Part shown: one piece after another, positions 1 through 11,029 of the stretch | Numbering within the stretch: the first letter of the stretch is position 1 | How the letters are laid out: each line of letters begins with the position of its first letter | From: Emmonsiellopsis sp. PD_33 | Lineage: Eukaryota > Ascomycota > Eurotiomycetes > Onygenales > Ajellomycetaceae | Direction of reading: 5' to 3' | Assembly: GCA_032988165.1 (NCBI GenBank) | Contig: JANTQF010000342.1 | Coordinates: 1-37,378 of the forward strand | DNA: 37,378 nucleotides | Made by a program: the position numbers and the translations under genes | Notes under the pieces: generated by a model | What the model was told of the DNA's origin: nothing | Database searches by the model: none | Seen by the model: the letters and a program-made list of their open reading frames with translations, nothing else

Positions 1-378
1 CAACCATCCCCTTCCCATATCACCACCGAATCAGTTGGTTTATTGCACCTGGGGATGGACAGTTTCTAAACACCGCTCCAGCAGTTTCCCCCCATGCGTG
101 TATAACACATACATACCCATTCCCAAATAAAGATCGTCATGTCCTACATGTAGCGACGGGGGAGAGGTGCCTGTTGTGCATGTAGCTGAGCGGCCGGCAG
201 AAAACGGCACATGTAGCGTCGTTCTCAATAATTCAGGGAGGGAGAATCAATAGCCCCGACGGTATTGTAGTCGACGAAGCCCCATCCTCCCTTCACTACC
301 CCGACCAACAAAGGCCAGTCAGTCATGGAGGGCGTCAACCACCAAAAAAAAAATCATCCCAACTCGGGCTTCGAATCC
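1..378. other. intergenic, no gene seen
   Basis: No open frame here has protein-like composition or recognisable motifs. It lies downstream of the stop of the minus-strand gene at 379-1032 and may hold its 3' untranslated region. Nothing else was identified. Confidence 0.5.
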
Positions 379-1032
379 CTATTTCCGCTCCTCATCACTC
401 CCCTCATCCTCCTTCTTCCCCCAATTCCACACCTCCCAAATATGCTCCTTGATCAAATCCCCATATCCCTTCCCCTCATCCAACGCCTCCTGCTCCTCCC
501 TGAGCCTCTTCTCCTTCCACCCCTCCCTCTCCCCACCCATCCAAACTTGGCTCAAAACATTCTTCCCCCGCCCATCCATCTCCTGCCGCCTCTTCAACTT
601 CTCCATCTCCTCCCCAGCCACCTTGCCCTCGCGAATCTGCGCATCCCGCACCGCCCGCAAATGCGCCTGCACAGCCTCCGCCTGCGGCGTGGGCAGTTCG
701 CGGAAAACACCCGGTCGGGACTCGCCGACAGTGCGCGCGTATAGGTGGCCTGCTATGCTTTTCCCCGTCTGGGTGCTGGAGATGTGGTTTGCGGAGACGA
801 TGAAGGCGGCGCCGAGACTTAAGGTGTATGCGTCTAGTTTTCGCGGGGGCATGGCGATGAAGATTGGGGAGGCGATTAGGAAGGTGTATGCGGCGAATTT
901 TTTGAATTTTTCATATTCTTCTGTGCGGTCGCGTGGGGTTCTTGTCATTGTGGTTGTTGGGGATGTGGTGGGTGTGGGTGTGGGTGTGGGTGTGGGTGTG
1001 GTTGGTTGTGCGGGGGATTCTTCGTTCGCCAT
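379..1032 (-). CDS. two-transmembrane conserved fungal protein (rhomboid-like by name only)
   Basis: Single-exon frame of 217 residues starting at ATG 1032. The N-terminus (about residues 8-30) is a Thr-Pro run encoded by a GTGGGT-type microsatellite. Two hydrophobic segments follow, around residues 46-62 and 67-85, separated by the conserved-looking motif PPRKLDAYTLSLG. The C-terminal half is soluble, charged and probably helical (rich in E, K, R, Q). I recall similar short fungal proteins with a PPRKLD-type motif being labelled 'rhomboid family membrane protein', but no GxSG serine or catalytic histidine is visible, so protease activity is not supported. A mitochondrial or ER membrane location is possible but unproven. 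The high G+C, low-stop composition of this frame against its opposite-strand shadow supports it as the real gene. Confidence 0.7.
   Translation of the reverse strand: MANEESPAQPTTPTPTPTPTPTTSPTTTMTRTPRDRTEEYEKFKKFAAYTFLIASPIFIAMPPRKLDAYTLSLGAAFIVSANHISSTQTGKSIAGHLYARTVGESRPGVFRELPTPQAEAVQAHLRAVRDAQIREGKVAGEEMEKLKRRQEMDGRGKNVLSQVWMGGEREGWKEKRLREEQEALDEGKGYGDLIKEHIWEVWNWGKKEDEGSDEERK
961..1003. repeat. GTGGGT-type microsatellite inside coding sequence
   Basis: About five to six tandem GTGGGT/GTGTGG units on the plus strand. On the coding minus strand they give a Thr-Pro repeat near the N-terminus of the two-transmembrane protein. The unit length is a multiple of three, so copy-number changes would keep the frame. 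Confidence 0.8.
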
Positions 1033-2084
1033 TGTGCTGGGCTGCGTGTTCTGATGCGGGCGTCTAAGCAGGTGGTATAAATAATGGCCGGGTAAGGCCT
1101 GTTTGTTTTCTCCTTTAGCTGGAGTTTGCTCCGTACTGCTGCAATTGAGGTGAATAGAGCGGCGTTCGTCGGAGCTCGATAGAAGTTCGCAACGGGTCGG
1201 AATTGGAAGTGGGAATGGCGAATGTGATGCCAGTAACTCTCAATCAGTGAGTGCAGGTTGGAAAAGGGTAGAATATGAGGAGTAGATGCGCAAAGGTGGA
1301 ATATATTAAACAGCAATAGACGTTATCATCCCGTAGTCTCACGGCCCAGAAAAAAAGTTGATGTCGCGGTTGCGGCGACCTCGGATCCGGATCACGTGCC
1401 TTTCCGCCCCTTAAACATCCATTTCTTTTCTCGCTTTTATTTCTCGACATTTTCCTCATCCGACGAGGTGGTTTCTTTGTGCTCAAGATTTGTTTCGATC
1501 TTAATATACTGCGGTCAGAAGAATCTTTGATGGATGCGCAGCGCTGGCAATGGATGCTATCCTCCTCTATTGCTTGCTGTATGCCAGGCATTAACCACCA
1601 GTGCCAAACCCCCTTTTCCAGCTCCCGATTGGTACCGTTATGTCTATCTAGCCTACATATTTTAGATCCTTTTGCGGCTGAGTGACTGGTTATGATTAAA
1701 GAAGAGGTTAATGAAGTTCTTTAGGTAGAGAGGAGTAGATAGATAGTAATTAATTAACCAAGTCACCAACGGGCATCGTATTGCCAGAGCATTGATGAAA
1801 TCCGAATCGGATGTTGTTATCCCGCTCATCAATATTTGTTTTATTTTTTTTACATAGGGAAGCTTCCACGGAAGAAAATCACATTATCCCAAAGTTAGTA
1901 CATACAAAATTTCGCCCCTAACCCCTTTCTATGTGTCGCACTTTGGCAAAGATGTTTCCAAGATCCTGAAATCCCAAACTATTGTAACGGGATTTTCCAC
2001 CATATCCGTGTCCTGGGAACAGAGTTATTCCACATTATTGCCTGCCGGAGATAGATACCTACCCATTATCGCTCTGCCGCCTCA
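1033..2084. other. intergenic, no gene seen
   Basis: Holds the upstream region of the 379-1032 gene and the downstream region of the rhodopsin-like gene. Short open frames on both strands lack recognisable composition or motifs. An AT-rich stretch at about 1680-1870 has no evident coding content. Confidence 0.5.
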
Positions 2085-3540
2085 TTAGTTAGATGTACTG
2101 GGCGCCGCTTCAAATCCAACTTTATATTCGGTGGTAACAACAATATTTTCATCTCCGTGCTTCCGTCGCTCGCCCGCGTCAGAATCAATAATGTGCTCCT
2201 GGCTATCCCCCGAAGAGAGGCGTTTTGTTTTAGTCCTCTTTATCCACCTACCCGCCATCTCTAACTGCTCATTCTTTCCCTCCGCAACACTGATCGTGGC
2301 AAAAGTACCATTTTGATCAAACATACTGCTTCTGCCCGTCCGACGGCCAGGTGTGCTTCCATCCGAGTGGCCGCCGAATATTTTGCTGAACCAGCTGAAT
2401 TTGCGGCAGAGGGGTTTTATGCCGGGGGCACAGACGACGATAACGGAGACAAACGCTTCTCTGGATGCCCATGCTAGGGCAACGTCGAGATCATAGATGT
2501 TTCGGACGGAGTAGTATGCCCGGAGGATCGAGGTGACTATGACGAACAGACCGGTTGAGAAGAGGACGCAGAGAATTATTTTTTGTGTCAGGGGGACTTT
2601 GGAGGTTGCGATTAGGGGGATTGGGATACACATTATGCCAACGTCGGTTCTACGGGCAAAGGTTAGCTTTTGCAAAGGCGTATTCTCATGGGAAATGGAC
2701 GATAATAATCCAAAGAGTTTGGCAAACGTCAAATGTGGGACTTACGCTATATTCAAAACTTCAATCACGATATAATTCAGTGGTCGTAGGGTGCAGTTAT
2801 CTATCAGTTGATTAGCTCCTGGCGAGCTTAGGCAGGGAGTTCAGCTTGTGCAATACACACCTCCTGGATATGGTTTGACCTGCCAGCTCTGGTGCGTAGG
2901 AAGGCAGCTTAACATATGCAGTAAAAAAGATGCGAAGAACGTTGCCACGCAAAGTATTCCAACTCTTCGCGTCAATTTTTGCTGCCAAAGTCCCATCCTG
3001 ATATAATCAGCAAATCATGATATCAATTATACCTCAATGCGTGGAAGGGAAACAACATACGTTAATCTGTTATACAAGAACATAAGTACCCCTTTAAAGG
3101 CCCATACTAAAAATATGTAACAGAGCCACGCGATAAAGGCAAATATCGCCCCCTTTCTCCGTCTTGGTATTTCGCTATCCGGAACCAGCATTGCGGTCTC
3201 TTCATTAAATCCGATGTTGGAGCCAAAGACCTCTGTTGATATGTTAGTATTCGGCAAAGGATGTGGCTTTGCAACTTATTTCACAGAGGACTATGGCTAA
3301 CTTACCGACTAGATAGAGGAAAATCGTGTGCATAGTCCAGATTACCTAATGAATAGTAAGTATTGAAGGCTTCCTCAGGTGGGAGATGTCTATAGAACGA
3401 CATACCACAACAAATGCAAGAAATAGGTCGTCCCAGTAAAGATTCTGAATCCCAGTCGAACATCGGGTGTAGAGCCGTATGGCGATTATTACTAACCCTA
3501 TCGCCCATTCGGCGAAGAGCTCTGTAGTTAAGTCGTACAT
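2085..3540 (-). CDS. fungal rhodopsin-like seven-transmembrane protein (SAF/PTH11-like family)
   Basis: Spliced model of six exons: 3540-3406, 3345-3306, 3232-3061, 2997-2861, 2800-2746 and 2649-2085, giving 367 residues with every junction in phase. Donors are GTATGT, GTAAGT, GTATGT, GTGTGT and GTAAGT; the intron before exon 3 has a TACTAAC branch site. Family hallmarks in order: RLYTRC and YWDD after the first helix, FGSNIGFNEETAMLVPDSE, a GVLMFLYNRLT helix, WQVKPYPGDNCTLRPLNYIV, TDVGIMCIPIPLI, then LRAYYS and ASREAFVSVIVVCAPGIKPL. This is the fungus-specific integral membrane family (PF20684) that includes PTH11-like receptors; there is no retinal-binding lysine motif, so it is not a light-sensing opsin. 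The soluble tail (about 120 residues) is charged and Ser/Thr-rich, suiting intracellular signalling or anchoring. Ligand unknown. The N-terminus is short, so an additional upstream exon is possible. Confidence 0.88.
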
Positions 3541-6500
3541 GGTATATCGGCTGCTCGTATGTATTCCGGGCGTGAGAGAGGAGGGTTAAGTTTAGAAAAT
3601 CTGAAGATGGTTGGCACGGATGTCAAAAAAAAGGGGGGTCAAATTGCAGACAGCTTAAATGTCTTATATAAAAGGGGTGGTATTAGGAACACGGGAACCA
3701 GGAGCGGTGCAAGGAATAGAGAAAGATAGAAATATGGGGATATATGGGGATAACGGGATATCACAGTTCCATAGCTTTGGAATCGTAAATTGTGACCGCA
3801 ACTCGGAGAAATATCAGGCATAGCATACAGAGTTGGCGCCGTCGAGCACAGATCCGTAGAATGTAGAAGGCTAGTCAACAGGTAGCGTGTTAACGGATCA
3901 ACTATAATACGTTATGCTCCGTATATTTTCTTCATTGGAGGCGAAAGAGAAATGAGGTAGGCCACCGCGTAGTATGTCAAATTTCAGAAGATGTCGGAAG
4001 TAGCATCTAGAATGCATCAGACAAACCGATAGCAGAAAGGTTGATAACATCTAGGTAAGCTAGAAGATGCACCTCCCCGTCTAGGTTGCTGGCTTGTGGA
4101 CCATTGGATGGCGCAATGTGGACTGAGAAATTACCGTTCCATCTTTTGGATGGCAGGTAAATTGAGCGGTTGCAAAACAAATGAAGTAGGTAGAGGTAGA
4201 GGTCACTGTATTTGATCACGACGAATCAAGATAAACGGGGGTTTTCAACCTCCATTCCATAGCAGCCTTCATTTGGCTGCGGGCTCATTGGGTTAACCGT
4301 AGTGAATGCAATAGTGGTTGTGTATTGGAGGTACACACTTCAATTCAAACGGGTTGATGCTATCAACAGTCTGCCCGTATTATCTTTGGGCTAGTATGAA
4401 CATTTCGGGTTGCTGAGCCACTCCCATGGAGAGTGAGTTTCCCCTAACAGGTGGGGATTGCCTAAAGCTTGCAAGAGTTGATATCTTCCTATAAAGGTAC
4501 CCTCTAATGGCGCGCGGAAGAGGGATAGAATGTCCCGAAACATAGGAATACTGCCAGGACAAGTTCTGTCAGCGTGACAATAATCTCAGCATTAATAACC
4601 ATCATCCTGGCCTGGATCATTGGAGTTCAAATTTTCACCTGACTCGACTCCCTTCCTCCGTTGCAGCAGATTTAAGGTTGGGGTATCAGGTTGGCGGCTG
4701 CTAACTAGGTGTTAACTCCGGAGTAGTTAGCTCTATCTCGATCTAGTCCTAGTTAAATCGTAGTGTGAAACCTTATCTGGGTTGCAATAAAGTTCAAAGG
4801 AATAGTGGCAAGTTCCGATGGGTCGATCGGCGCTCTAGACATAGATTTTCGACGACCAATTCTTTGCAGTAATAACCATCGACGGTGGCCAGACATAGGA
4901 AATTTTTGCAACGATACTTCGAGAGGGAACTCTTGGTGTTATAGGGTAAAAACGGAATTTCTGAATGGGTTATTCCCGTCCCAATCTAGATAATTCTAGA
5001 GGACCAACATTTGATGGCAATAGTGGATTCTTGACCTTGCACCCTTCCGCTCCGTATTCGTGATAAATAATTGTTCATTGGTTGACTAATAGTTAGTACT
5101 CTGTGGCTTTTCTTTCCAAAGCGCGTCAACCCGCCCTTCAAATCAACACGGAAGAATGAATATCATGCATGCTTTCCCGCATGAACTTGTCTGTCTGATC
5201 AGCTGCCAAAAACTAGACACTGCGGGGAAGGAATCAGAGAAGCTCCGCGCGGCGAAATCGCCCCGGGGAGAATCCGAGAATGCCATAATGGTGAAGCAGG
5301 AACATTGTGACCCACAGCAATCTTGTTCCTGGGGCACACCAAGATTGTAGATCTATGGAGGGGACCTTGGTTAGTATCCGGCTGGTTGTTGTTGGTGTCG
5401 AGTTTCGTTCTCTTCCGGAGGTGTTATATTACTTCTTGGTTAGGATATGGTGCGATCCCGGGCCAAATCAAAGAGGAATCCAGTTGACCATGTGTTTAGG
5501 TCTCAGTTGTTGGAAATTTTTGATGGCTCCAATGCCATGTGTGAAAATAAAGGACAACAGATTTGTCCATAAGAAATGTGGTGTTCATGGCTGTTTCATG
5601 AACCGATAAGACAATAGCACCATCTGTGGACAATCTTTTGCGCAACCGTGCTTTGCAGCACCTGATTAACTGTCGGATACCCAATACATGGGACATTAAG
5701 TTGCAGACAGATGGCGGGATTCGTTTTGGTTAGACAATACCTATATAAGAGTCAGTGAGAAACCACCCAGTTGGGTCAAGGGAGCAACACGGGGGCATGG
5801 GACTGTCCGTAAAGGAGATACGTCCAGCCCTGGGAACAAAACGCGTCCCGATAGACCAGGCCTTGCATGCTCCCATACCCCCGGCTCTATCCCGGAGACG
5901 TAGGAATGTAGATCTCTCCGGATAATCAAACTTGAAGATGGCAGCACCGCCATAGTCGTAGATGGCTCAAACAGACCCCGAGCTGATTTATCCATCCTCG
6001 CGGTCATGTTCAACATTGCCACGTCCAGTGGTCACTGCTGGCTCCTCACTGGTCAGGTAGCGCCGTGGGGCTAACCGGCGGCAATATCGTGCCCACTACG
6101 GCCAGATAGCGCCCCAGAGGATGTGACGAGGAGGAAAGCGGCCACACTATGAAATGATATCTCCTTTCTAACCGTGCAAAGGGGGGGAAGTCGATGTTAG
6201 CTCGGCTCGTTCGAATCGTTTCGAGATCTGACGGAAGGAAACAGTTTGTAGTATCGCGGCAATCTTGAACTGAAGATGCATATCCGGATTTTCGTCTTGT
6301 TTCCCTTCGAATCGTAGTGGAGAGAGAGCACCTAGTAGCTAGCTAGATGAAAGCTGGAATTTTGGATTTCCCAGGGACCCTTTTTAGGTCCCAACTGGAG
6401 GTTGGTGGAGATATCACGTGACCGTTTAGCTAAGGTTGGAACTAAAATGTCCGCTAACTTTAGCGTCTCCGCAGCCCCTATCTTCCGCTTGGACTCCTCC

Positions 6501-6786
6501 TTTCCCTCTCCAGAAACCATTGCTTTGAGAACTCGAACGCGCTTATGAAATGCATGAACGGAAAGAGAATGGAACTCGCAATGCGAGCGTGAAAAGAATC
6601 GAAGTATTTTGATACTAGCTAACCGTGCCGAACTTTTCTAATTGAAATCAGATATAAAAAAATAGAACCGCCCGCATCATGAGAGTAAAAACCCGCAAAC
6701 AAATACTAAATCGCCGCAGCGGTCGTTACCATAAACTCCCCCAAACCAGCCCAGTCTGCCCAACCGACAACACAGTTCCAACCCCC
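3541..6786. other. 3.2-kb stretch without an intact gene
   Basis: Many short open frames occur on both strands, none with recognisable domains. Base composition is mixed and stops are frequent. One possible protein-coding relic lies at about 5690-6072 and is listed separately. The rest shows nothing I can assign. Confidence 0.5.
5690..6072 (+). pseudogene. possible decayed coding fragment, family unknown
   Basis: Reading the plus strand in the frame of GCAGACAGATGGCGGG (about 5704) gives protein-like text through TTTTGGTTAGAC, with a single in-frame TAG at about 5903. It resumes as ...LEDGSTAIVVDG... and MFNIATSSGHCWLLTGQ before stopping near 6072. The composition is balanced and lacks low-complexity bias, unlike chance frames nearby. 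Upstream the frame meets further stops. I do not recognise the family, and a chance open frame cannot be excluded. Confidence 0.25.
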
Positions 6787-8239
6787 CTACCATTTGACCT
6801 TGTTCAGGTCGACCTTTGGCGCGGCCCGATACTTGATCGAACCGTCCTCACAGACCCCAGACGTCTCGAGCAGCCCACCGGATATCTCATCCATGATTTC
6901 GGCGTACCTAGGGTTCAAGCTAACTTTGCACCGCACGGAGGCGGATTCGCAGTGTGCGATAAGGGCCGTATTGGTCTTGAAAAGACGGAGGCAGCCCGGG
7001 CAACTAGTGAGGAGAGATTAGTTACGGGGGTTTTTTAACCATTTTACAGCTCGCATGGGAGTCAGATGAAAAACAAAGGGGGGAAAGATGAAACGGGAGC
7101 AATGGAGGAATCCCCTATAATCACTACATACCGGAAAATCCCACCATTATGAACCCCTGACAAGAGATGGGATTCAAACTCCTTCTGGGTTTGGTATGAT
7201 TCATTGCACACGCAGATATACTCCCCCAACAAAGAGTTGAAGAATCTCTCAGGGTCCCACTGCTTTTTTTCCTGTTCGTCATTATCGTTGCTGCTCGGGA
7301 CTACCGTTTTTGTAGGGGGTAACATGACAGAATCATTCCATGCGGATGCGGATGCGGGTACGGATACTCCAGATACTGATCCAGCGGTATTGACCGGGAC
7401 GGCTTGCTTGGATTTCGGGCTCATGTCCAGGTCGAGAAGGCTCAGCTCTCCAGCAACCGTTGTTTCGTCCGCCTTGCTTCCGGGAACCGGCCAGATGTCC
7501 ATATTGCCAAGCTTAGCCGTGATGGCATCTGTGCCAGGGTGGGCCTTACTCATCGGCACATTTTCATCTTCATCAATCAAGTCCAGCAGAGAGACACCGA
7601 CCCCGCCATCTTCAGAGTCAAGAGCCGATGGTGCGGCCATAGCAAAGCTGTGGCCATTGCGCGAAAGAGCTCGGTCCATGAAAGCTATAGTTGCTTGTTT
7701 TTTGACGCGTATTTCCTTGTACTTGTCCAAGCCTAACGCGCATTGGTCGTTCTCGAAGTGTAAAACGAATGCTGCAGCCCGACTGAATTTCTCGTGGCAG
7801 AACTGGCAGGTGATTTGCTGATCAGCGCGGTGGAACTATAGAAGCATCGTGGTTAGTGTTGTGGATAGGGCTCAACAGGGCCATTTTCCTGTTCGACAGC
7901 TATTCGGGGGATGGAGCCTCCTACCTGGCGAAAATGAATGTCTTGACCCCCTTGACTCTTGAATTCGATTCCGCAGATAGGGCAGGCAATATGCTTAGAG
8001 CTCTTGATTTTGTGGTAAAGAAACTCCACCTCGTCATCAAAATCCATGTCGCACCTGCGGCAATACTCGTGGTCGATGGTGTCCAGCTTGTGTCTCTTCA
8101 TAAGCTTCTCTGAGGCGAAGGTCTCCTTGCAACCCTGTATTGTGCAGGGGATCCGAACAGTTCCCTGTCCTTCCCGGGAGGCCATCATCTTGTCCCTGAA
8201 CCTCGCGCTGGATTCGGATCTGATTATTTTGACTGGCAA
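6787..8239 (-). CDS. C2H2 zinc-finger protein, multi-finger
   Basis: Spliced model of three exons: 8239-7925, 7835-7132 and 7003-6787, giving 411 residues in phase. Introns start GTAGGA and GTATGT and end in TAG. Fingers: C32/C37/H50/H57, C60/C63/H76/H83, C86/C89/H102/H107, then CQFCHEKF..H just after the first intron. Further on is a degenerate CVCNESYQTQKEFESHLLSGVH unit, and the last exon adds CPGCLRLF..H..C. Between the fourth and fifth fingers is a roughly 120-residue acidic, Ser/Thr/Val-rich linker containing LLDLIDEDENVP and LLDLDMSPKSK. The first four fingers are packed back to back, suggesting nucleic-acid or protein binding; whether it is a transcription factor or an RNA-associated factor cannot be told. 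The final exon is missed by single-frame reading, because the retained intron gives a false stop at 7062. Confidence 0.82.
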
Positions 8240-8784
8240 TGATGAAATTTTGGTGGGAGCTTTGAGGAACTAAGCAAGAGGCAGAATTGATTTGGGAGAG
8301 AAGAGACAAGAGTGGTGTAGAACAGAAGGATGAAGGATGGAGAAATCAGAGGTTGTCAAGAGAGAGGTGAAGATGAGGCTGAAAGGAGCAGCGCAGTGAA
8401 TGCTAGGGTAACCCAATTAGGAAATAGGGGTTTTCTCCGGCACTCCATGCAGGTTCCCTACAAAACAAAGGGAACAACCAGAGGATTCTAATAAGTGAGT
8501 ATAGAATGTGACTATTCTCCTGTGAATAGTTTTCGAAACATGGGACACTTTGTATATTCCATCTACTTCTTTTTGGTTTATAAAAATAGATCTTGAAATA
8601 GTACACTTCAACAAATTATTGAGATGGATTATCTTTAAATCAGCTCATAGCTGTAGGCATCCAGTAACCGGCATTTCACAGCCAGTACGCGGATTTAATA
8701 CATACCAACGGATAGAATTAAGAACTAAAAACGAAGCAATCATACAGCATTGATTTTGGATACCCATATTCTGATACCCGCCCC
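8240..8784. other. intergenic between cyanase and zinc-finger genes
   Basis: Probably holds the promoter of the zinc-finger gene (A/G-rich on the plus strand near 8290-8390) and the 3' region of the cyanase gene. No coding frame with recognisable content was seen. Confidence 0.5.
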
Positions 8785-9514
8785 TCAGTATCGCGAATAA
8801 GGGAGCCTAACGTAGTCACTTTGTTAGCGAGCCATTCATGCCAAAATAATGGCCAGGTTTGAACAAAACGAGAGCGAAAAGTTGAACCCACCATTTTCCC
8901 CTCCAAGTAATGACCGCCCAGTTATTCCCATCCTTATCCGTCTCCTTCTCCACCTTTGTCGAGAAGGAAATCGCACTCATAATCCCATCACCAAACTTCT
9001 CGTTCAACACAGCCTTGTACGGATAGCCGAGGTTTGCTATAATCTCCCACATCCTATTCCAGAAGTCATTCCAAAAGATCAGTATATTCTTCTTATCTTC
9101 CTAGACACACAGGGCGTGGGCGTGCGTAGTATGCATTCCATACCGATAAATCAGCGGATCCTTAGGCGGGAACGAGACGGACTTCCCCCGGTCCGGAAAC
9201 CCGCTCAACAACGACTCCAGATACGCATGGTCGATATCAAGCACCTTGGAGAGGTTTGCAATGTCCTCCGCGGAAGCTTTGGCTTGGCCGTAGAAGATTG
9301 CCGCGGTGGCTACTTCGTTCCGGCCGATGGCGGATGCGATGGCTTCGAAGGAGAGCTGTTTGGCTGCCTTCGCTTTGAAGAGGACAGGAGAGGAGCTGGG
9401 GAGGTTAGAGTGCTCGGAGACCTAATCAGCTACTGCGTTAGTCGTTGTTATTGACTGGCTACGTTGAGGGAGGTGATGTCATACGTCGAGAGTTGCGAGG
9501 TTGATGTTGGCCAT
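8785..9514 (-). CDS. cynS: cyanate hydratase (cyanase)
   Basis: Spliced model of four exons: 9514-9485, 9421-9144, 9053-8892 and 8806-8785, giving 163 residues, the usual fungal cyanase length. The enzyme converts cyanate plus bicarbonate to ammonia and carbon dioxide (via carbamate), detoxifying cyanate and supplying nitrogen; it acts in the cytosol as a homodecamer. Seen: an N-terminal helical domain with LSFEAIASAIGRNEVATAAI and FYGQAKAS, then FPDRG, PPKDPLIYR, and the catalytic half with YKAVLNEKFGDGIMSAISF, VEKETD, NNWAVITWRGKW and LPYSRY. The family's catalytic Arg, Glu and Ser correspond to R103, E106 and S129, all present. The last exon is only 22 nt and encodes LPYSRY. Reading through the last intron would replace this with an unrelated tail. 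No carbonic anhydrase or nitrogen-uptake gene lies beside it. Confidence 0.95.
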
Positions 9515-10117
9515 TGTGGTGTTAGGGATTGGGGCCTCTCGTGGGTTAAATGGAGCTGTTATGTAGACAGAAGAGAAGAATAATTGAAGATATTTGTAAT
9601 TAATTTATCTGAAAGCAGCCAGAATCAGTCCGCCTGGTTTATATAACATAGATCATTTGTTGTGGTCGAATTAAGGTTTGTCTCCAACGGCCCCGCGGCA
9701 GTGCGGGGTAATCTGCGCGAGGTGAGGGGTAGCTTGCGAGGGGTATCTATTCTCTTATATTGGATGACTTCGGAGTTTCTAAATTTCAAATATCATATTC
9801 TAAAGGCGAATGCTTTGAACCTCTCTGCTTGCCTGCTGAATGAAGATGGGAATCTGGCATGGTATTATTCTTGCACCTCTACAAATGAGATGAAAACCTA
9901 GAGGCTAAATACGACAAAACATAGCCAGTGCCCAGGATAGGTAGCCCCTAAACTTCTGTTGCAGGATGGATTTGGCAAACTATGAAGAATTTGACTAATG
10001 TTGTACTTAGAAAATATCCACCTCCAGGACGGAGAAAAAGACCAAAATAATAAATCATAAACAGGCCGTTCGTTTCCCAAAGCACGCACAAAGAATCCAA
10101 GATATCCCTTCCATATT
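9515..10117. other. intergenic, likely cyanase promoter
   Basis: Upstream region of the cyanase start at 9514, containing a plus-strand TTTATATAAC sequence near 9640, and the 3' region of the 10118-11029 gene. Short frames at 9662-9901 and 9898-10154 lack recognisable protein content. Confidence 0.45.
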
Positions 10118-11029
10118 CTAGGTCATCCCGTAATCCATAGCTGTTTGGTCCCAAATTTCTTCATTGTCATCTTGTCGCAAACCGTCCCTCTGGAACCTCC
10201 CAGCCGCCGTTCGAAGTGGCCCCTTCCTCGCATCGACAACCGGACTCACCCACTCAATCTCCCCGTTCCCTTCGGGTGAGCGAATAGGGTAAACAGTCGC
10301 GCTTATTCCCGTCGGTTTGATGTTTATATACACATTCTCCCAGCTACCCTTGGGCACCTCGTATGTCTCGTGGTAGATACCCAGATGTGGGTGCGTTTTG
10401 ACTATTTGCGTCCACCAATGCACCCCTGCCATGTGTTTTGGTCCATGGGCGAATTTATACAGGGACTCGTAATCCCGGAAATACATGAGGGTTAGTCCTG
10501 CATTGGACGATGCGTCTACTCCGTTGTTGATCCAACTTGACGTCCCTAGAAGCCCGGAGTCCGGAGAAGCCTCGAGCTTCAGGGCCATGGAAATGAAAGA
10601 TTCGTTTAATTTCATCCATCCTGGTGCCAAAATTCCGAAAGGATGGCTGCACTTGGCTCCGATGAGAAACACCACCACTGACTGCTCAGCCGGCTTTGAC
10701 CCAAACGTGCCGTCTTCGCGAGGGATCTGGGCGCCGAATTTCGTCATCACCACCCCGTCGAGGTATCGGTTTTTTGTCAAGCCTGCAGCCATGAGAAGGT
10801 TGTCGCCGATTCGATAGAACATGACCAAGGCAGGTGGTATGAGAGAAAAGTATCCCAGTGCAAGCACGGCGATGCCTTGGAGTAGCCCTCCTATTATTAG
10901 CCATGAGCTAAGGGTAAGGTCATCACGTATCGACGCAATTAATCCAGATCCACGGATGGCGGTCTTTAACTGAGAGGGGGGTCGTTTTGTTTTGGCCGAC
11001 TGCAGGGGCGAGAAGGCTTTCTCAGACAT
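10118..11029 (-). CDS. DUF4188 / monooxygenase af470-like membrane protein
   Basis: Single-exon frame of 303 residues from ATG 11029. A hydrophobic stretch at about residues 40-75 (SSWLIIGGLLQGIAVLALGY, then LIPPALVMF) likely forms one or two membrane helices. After it comes the conserved domain: VVVFLIGAKCSHPFGILAPG, YFRDYESLYKFAHG, HWWTQIV and GIYHETYEVPKGSWENVYIN. These match the fungal family PF13826 (DUF4188), whose named member is the af470-like monooxygenase of the fumagillin region, with a ferredoxin-like alpha/beta fold. The conserved HETYEVP..WE segment is intact. Substrate unknown; family members occur both inside and outside secondary-metabolite clusters, and no synthase gene is near here. 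The C-terminal 35 residues are polar and variable. Confidence 0.82.
   Translation of the reverse strand: MSEKAFSPLQSAKTKRPPSQLKTAIRGSGLIASIRDDLTLSSWLIIGGLLQGIAVLALGYFSLIPPALVMFYRIGDNLLMAAGLTKNRYLDGVVMTKFGAQIPREDGTFGSKPAEQSVVVFLIGAKCSHPFGILAPGWMKLNESFISMALKLEASPDSGLLGTSSWINNGVDASSNAGLTLMYFRDYESLYKFAHGPKHMAGVHWWTQIVKTHPHLGIYHETYEVPKGSWENVYINIKPTGISATVYPIRSPEGNGEIEWVSPVVDARKGPLRTAAGRFQRDGLRQDDNEEIWDQTAMDYGMT

Noticed and set aside
449..1054. 201-codon plus-strand frame over the two-transmembrane gene
   Set aside because: Antisense shadow of the G+C-rich coding frame; Val-Gly run comes from the microsatellite.
2085..3540. Light-sensing microbial rhodopsin
   Set aside because: Motifs belong to the fungal SAF/PTH11-like family, and no retinal-binding lysine motif is visible.
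6679..7038. 119-codon plus-strand frame near the zinc-finger gene
   Set aside because: Overlaps on the opposite strand the last exon of the zinc-finger gene, which has a clear C2H2 motif.
8849..9454. 201-codon plus-strand frame
   Set aside because: Antisense shadow of the cyanase exons.
9144..11029. Secondary-metabolite cluster around the af470-like gene
   Set aside because: No synthase, P450 or regulator of such a cluster is present nearby; the neighbour is a cyanase.
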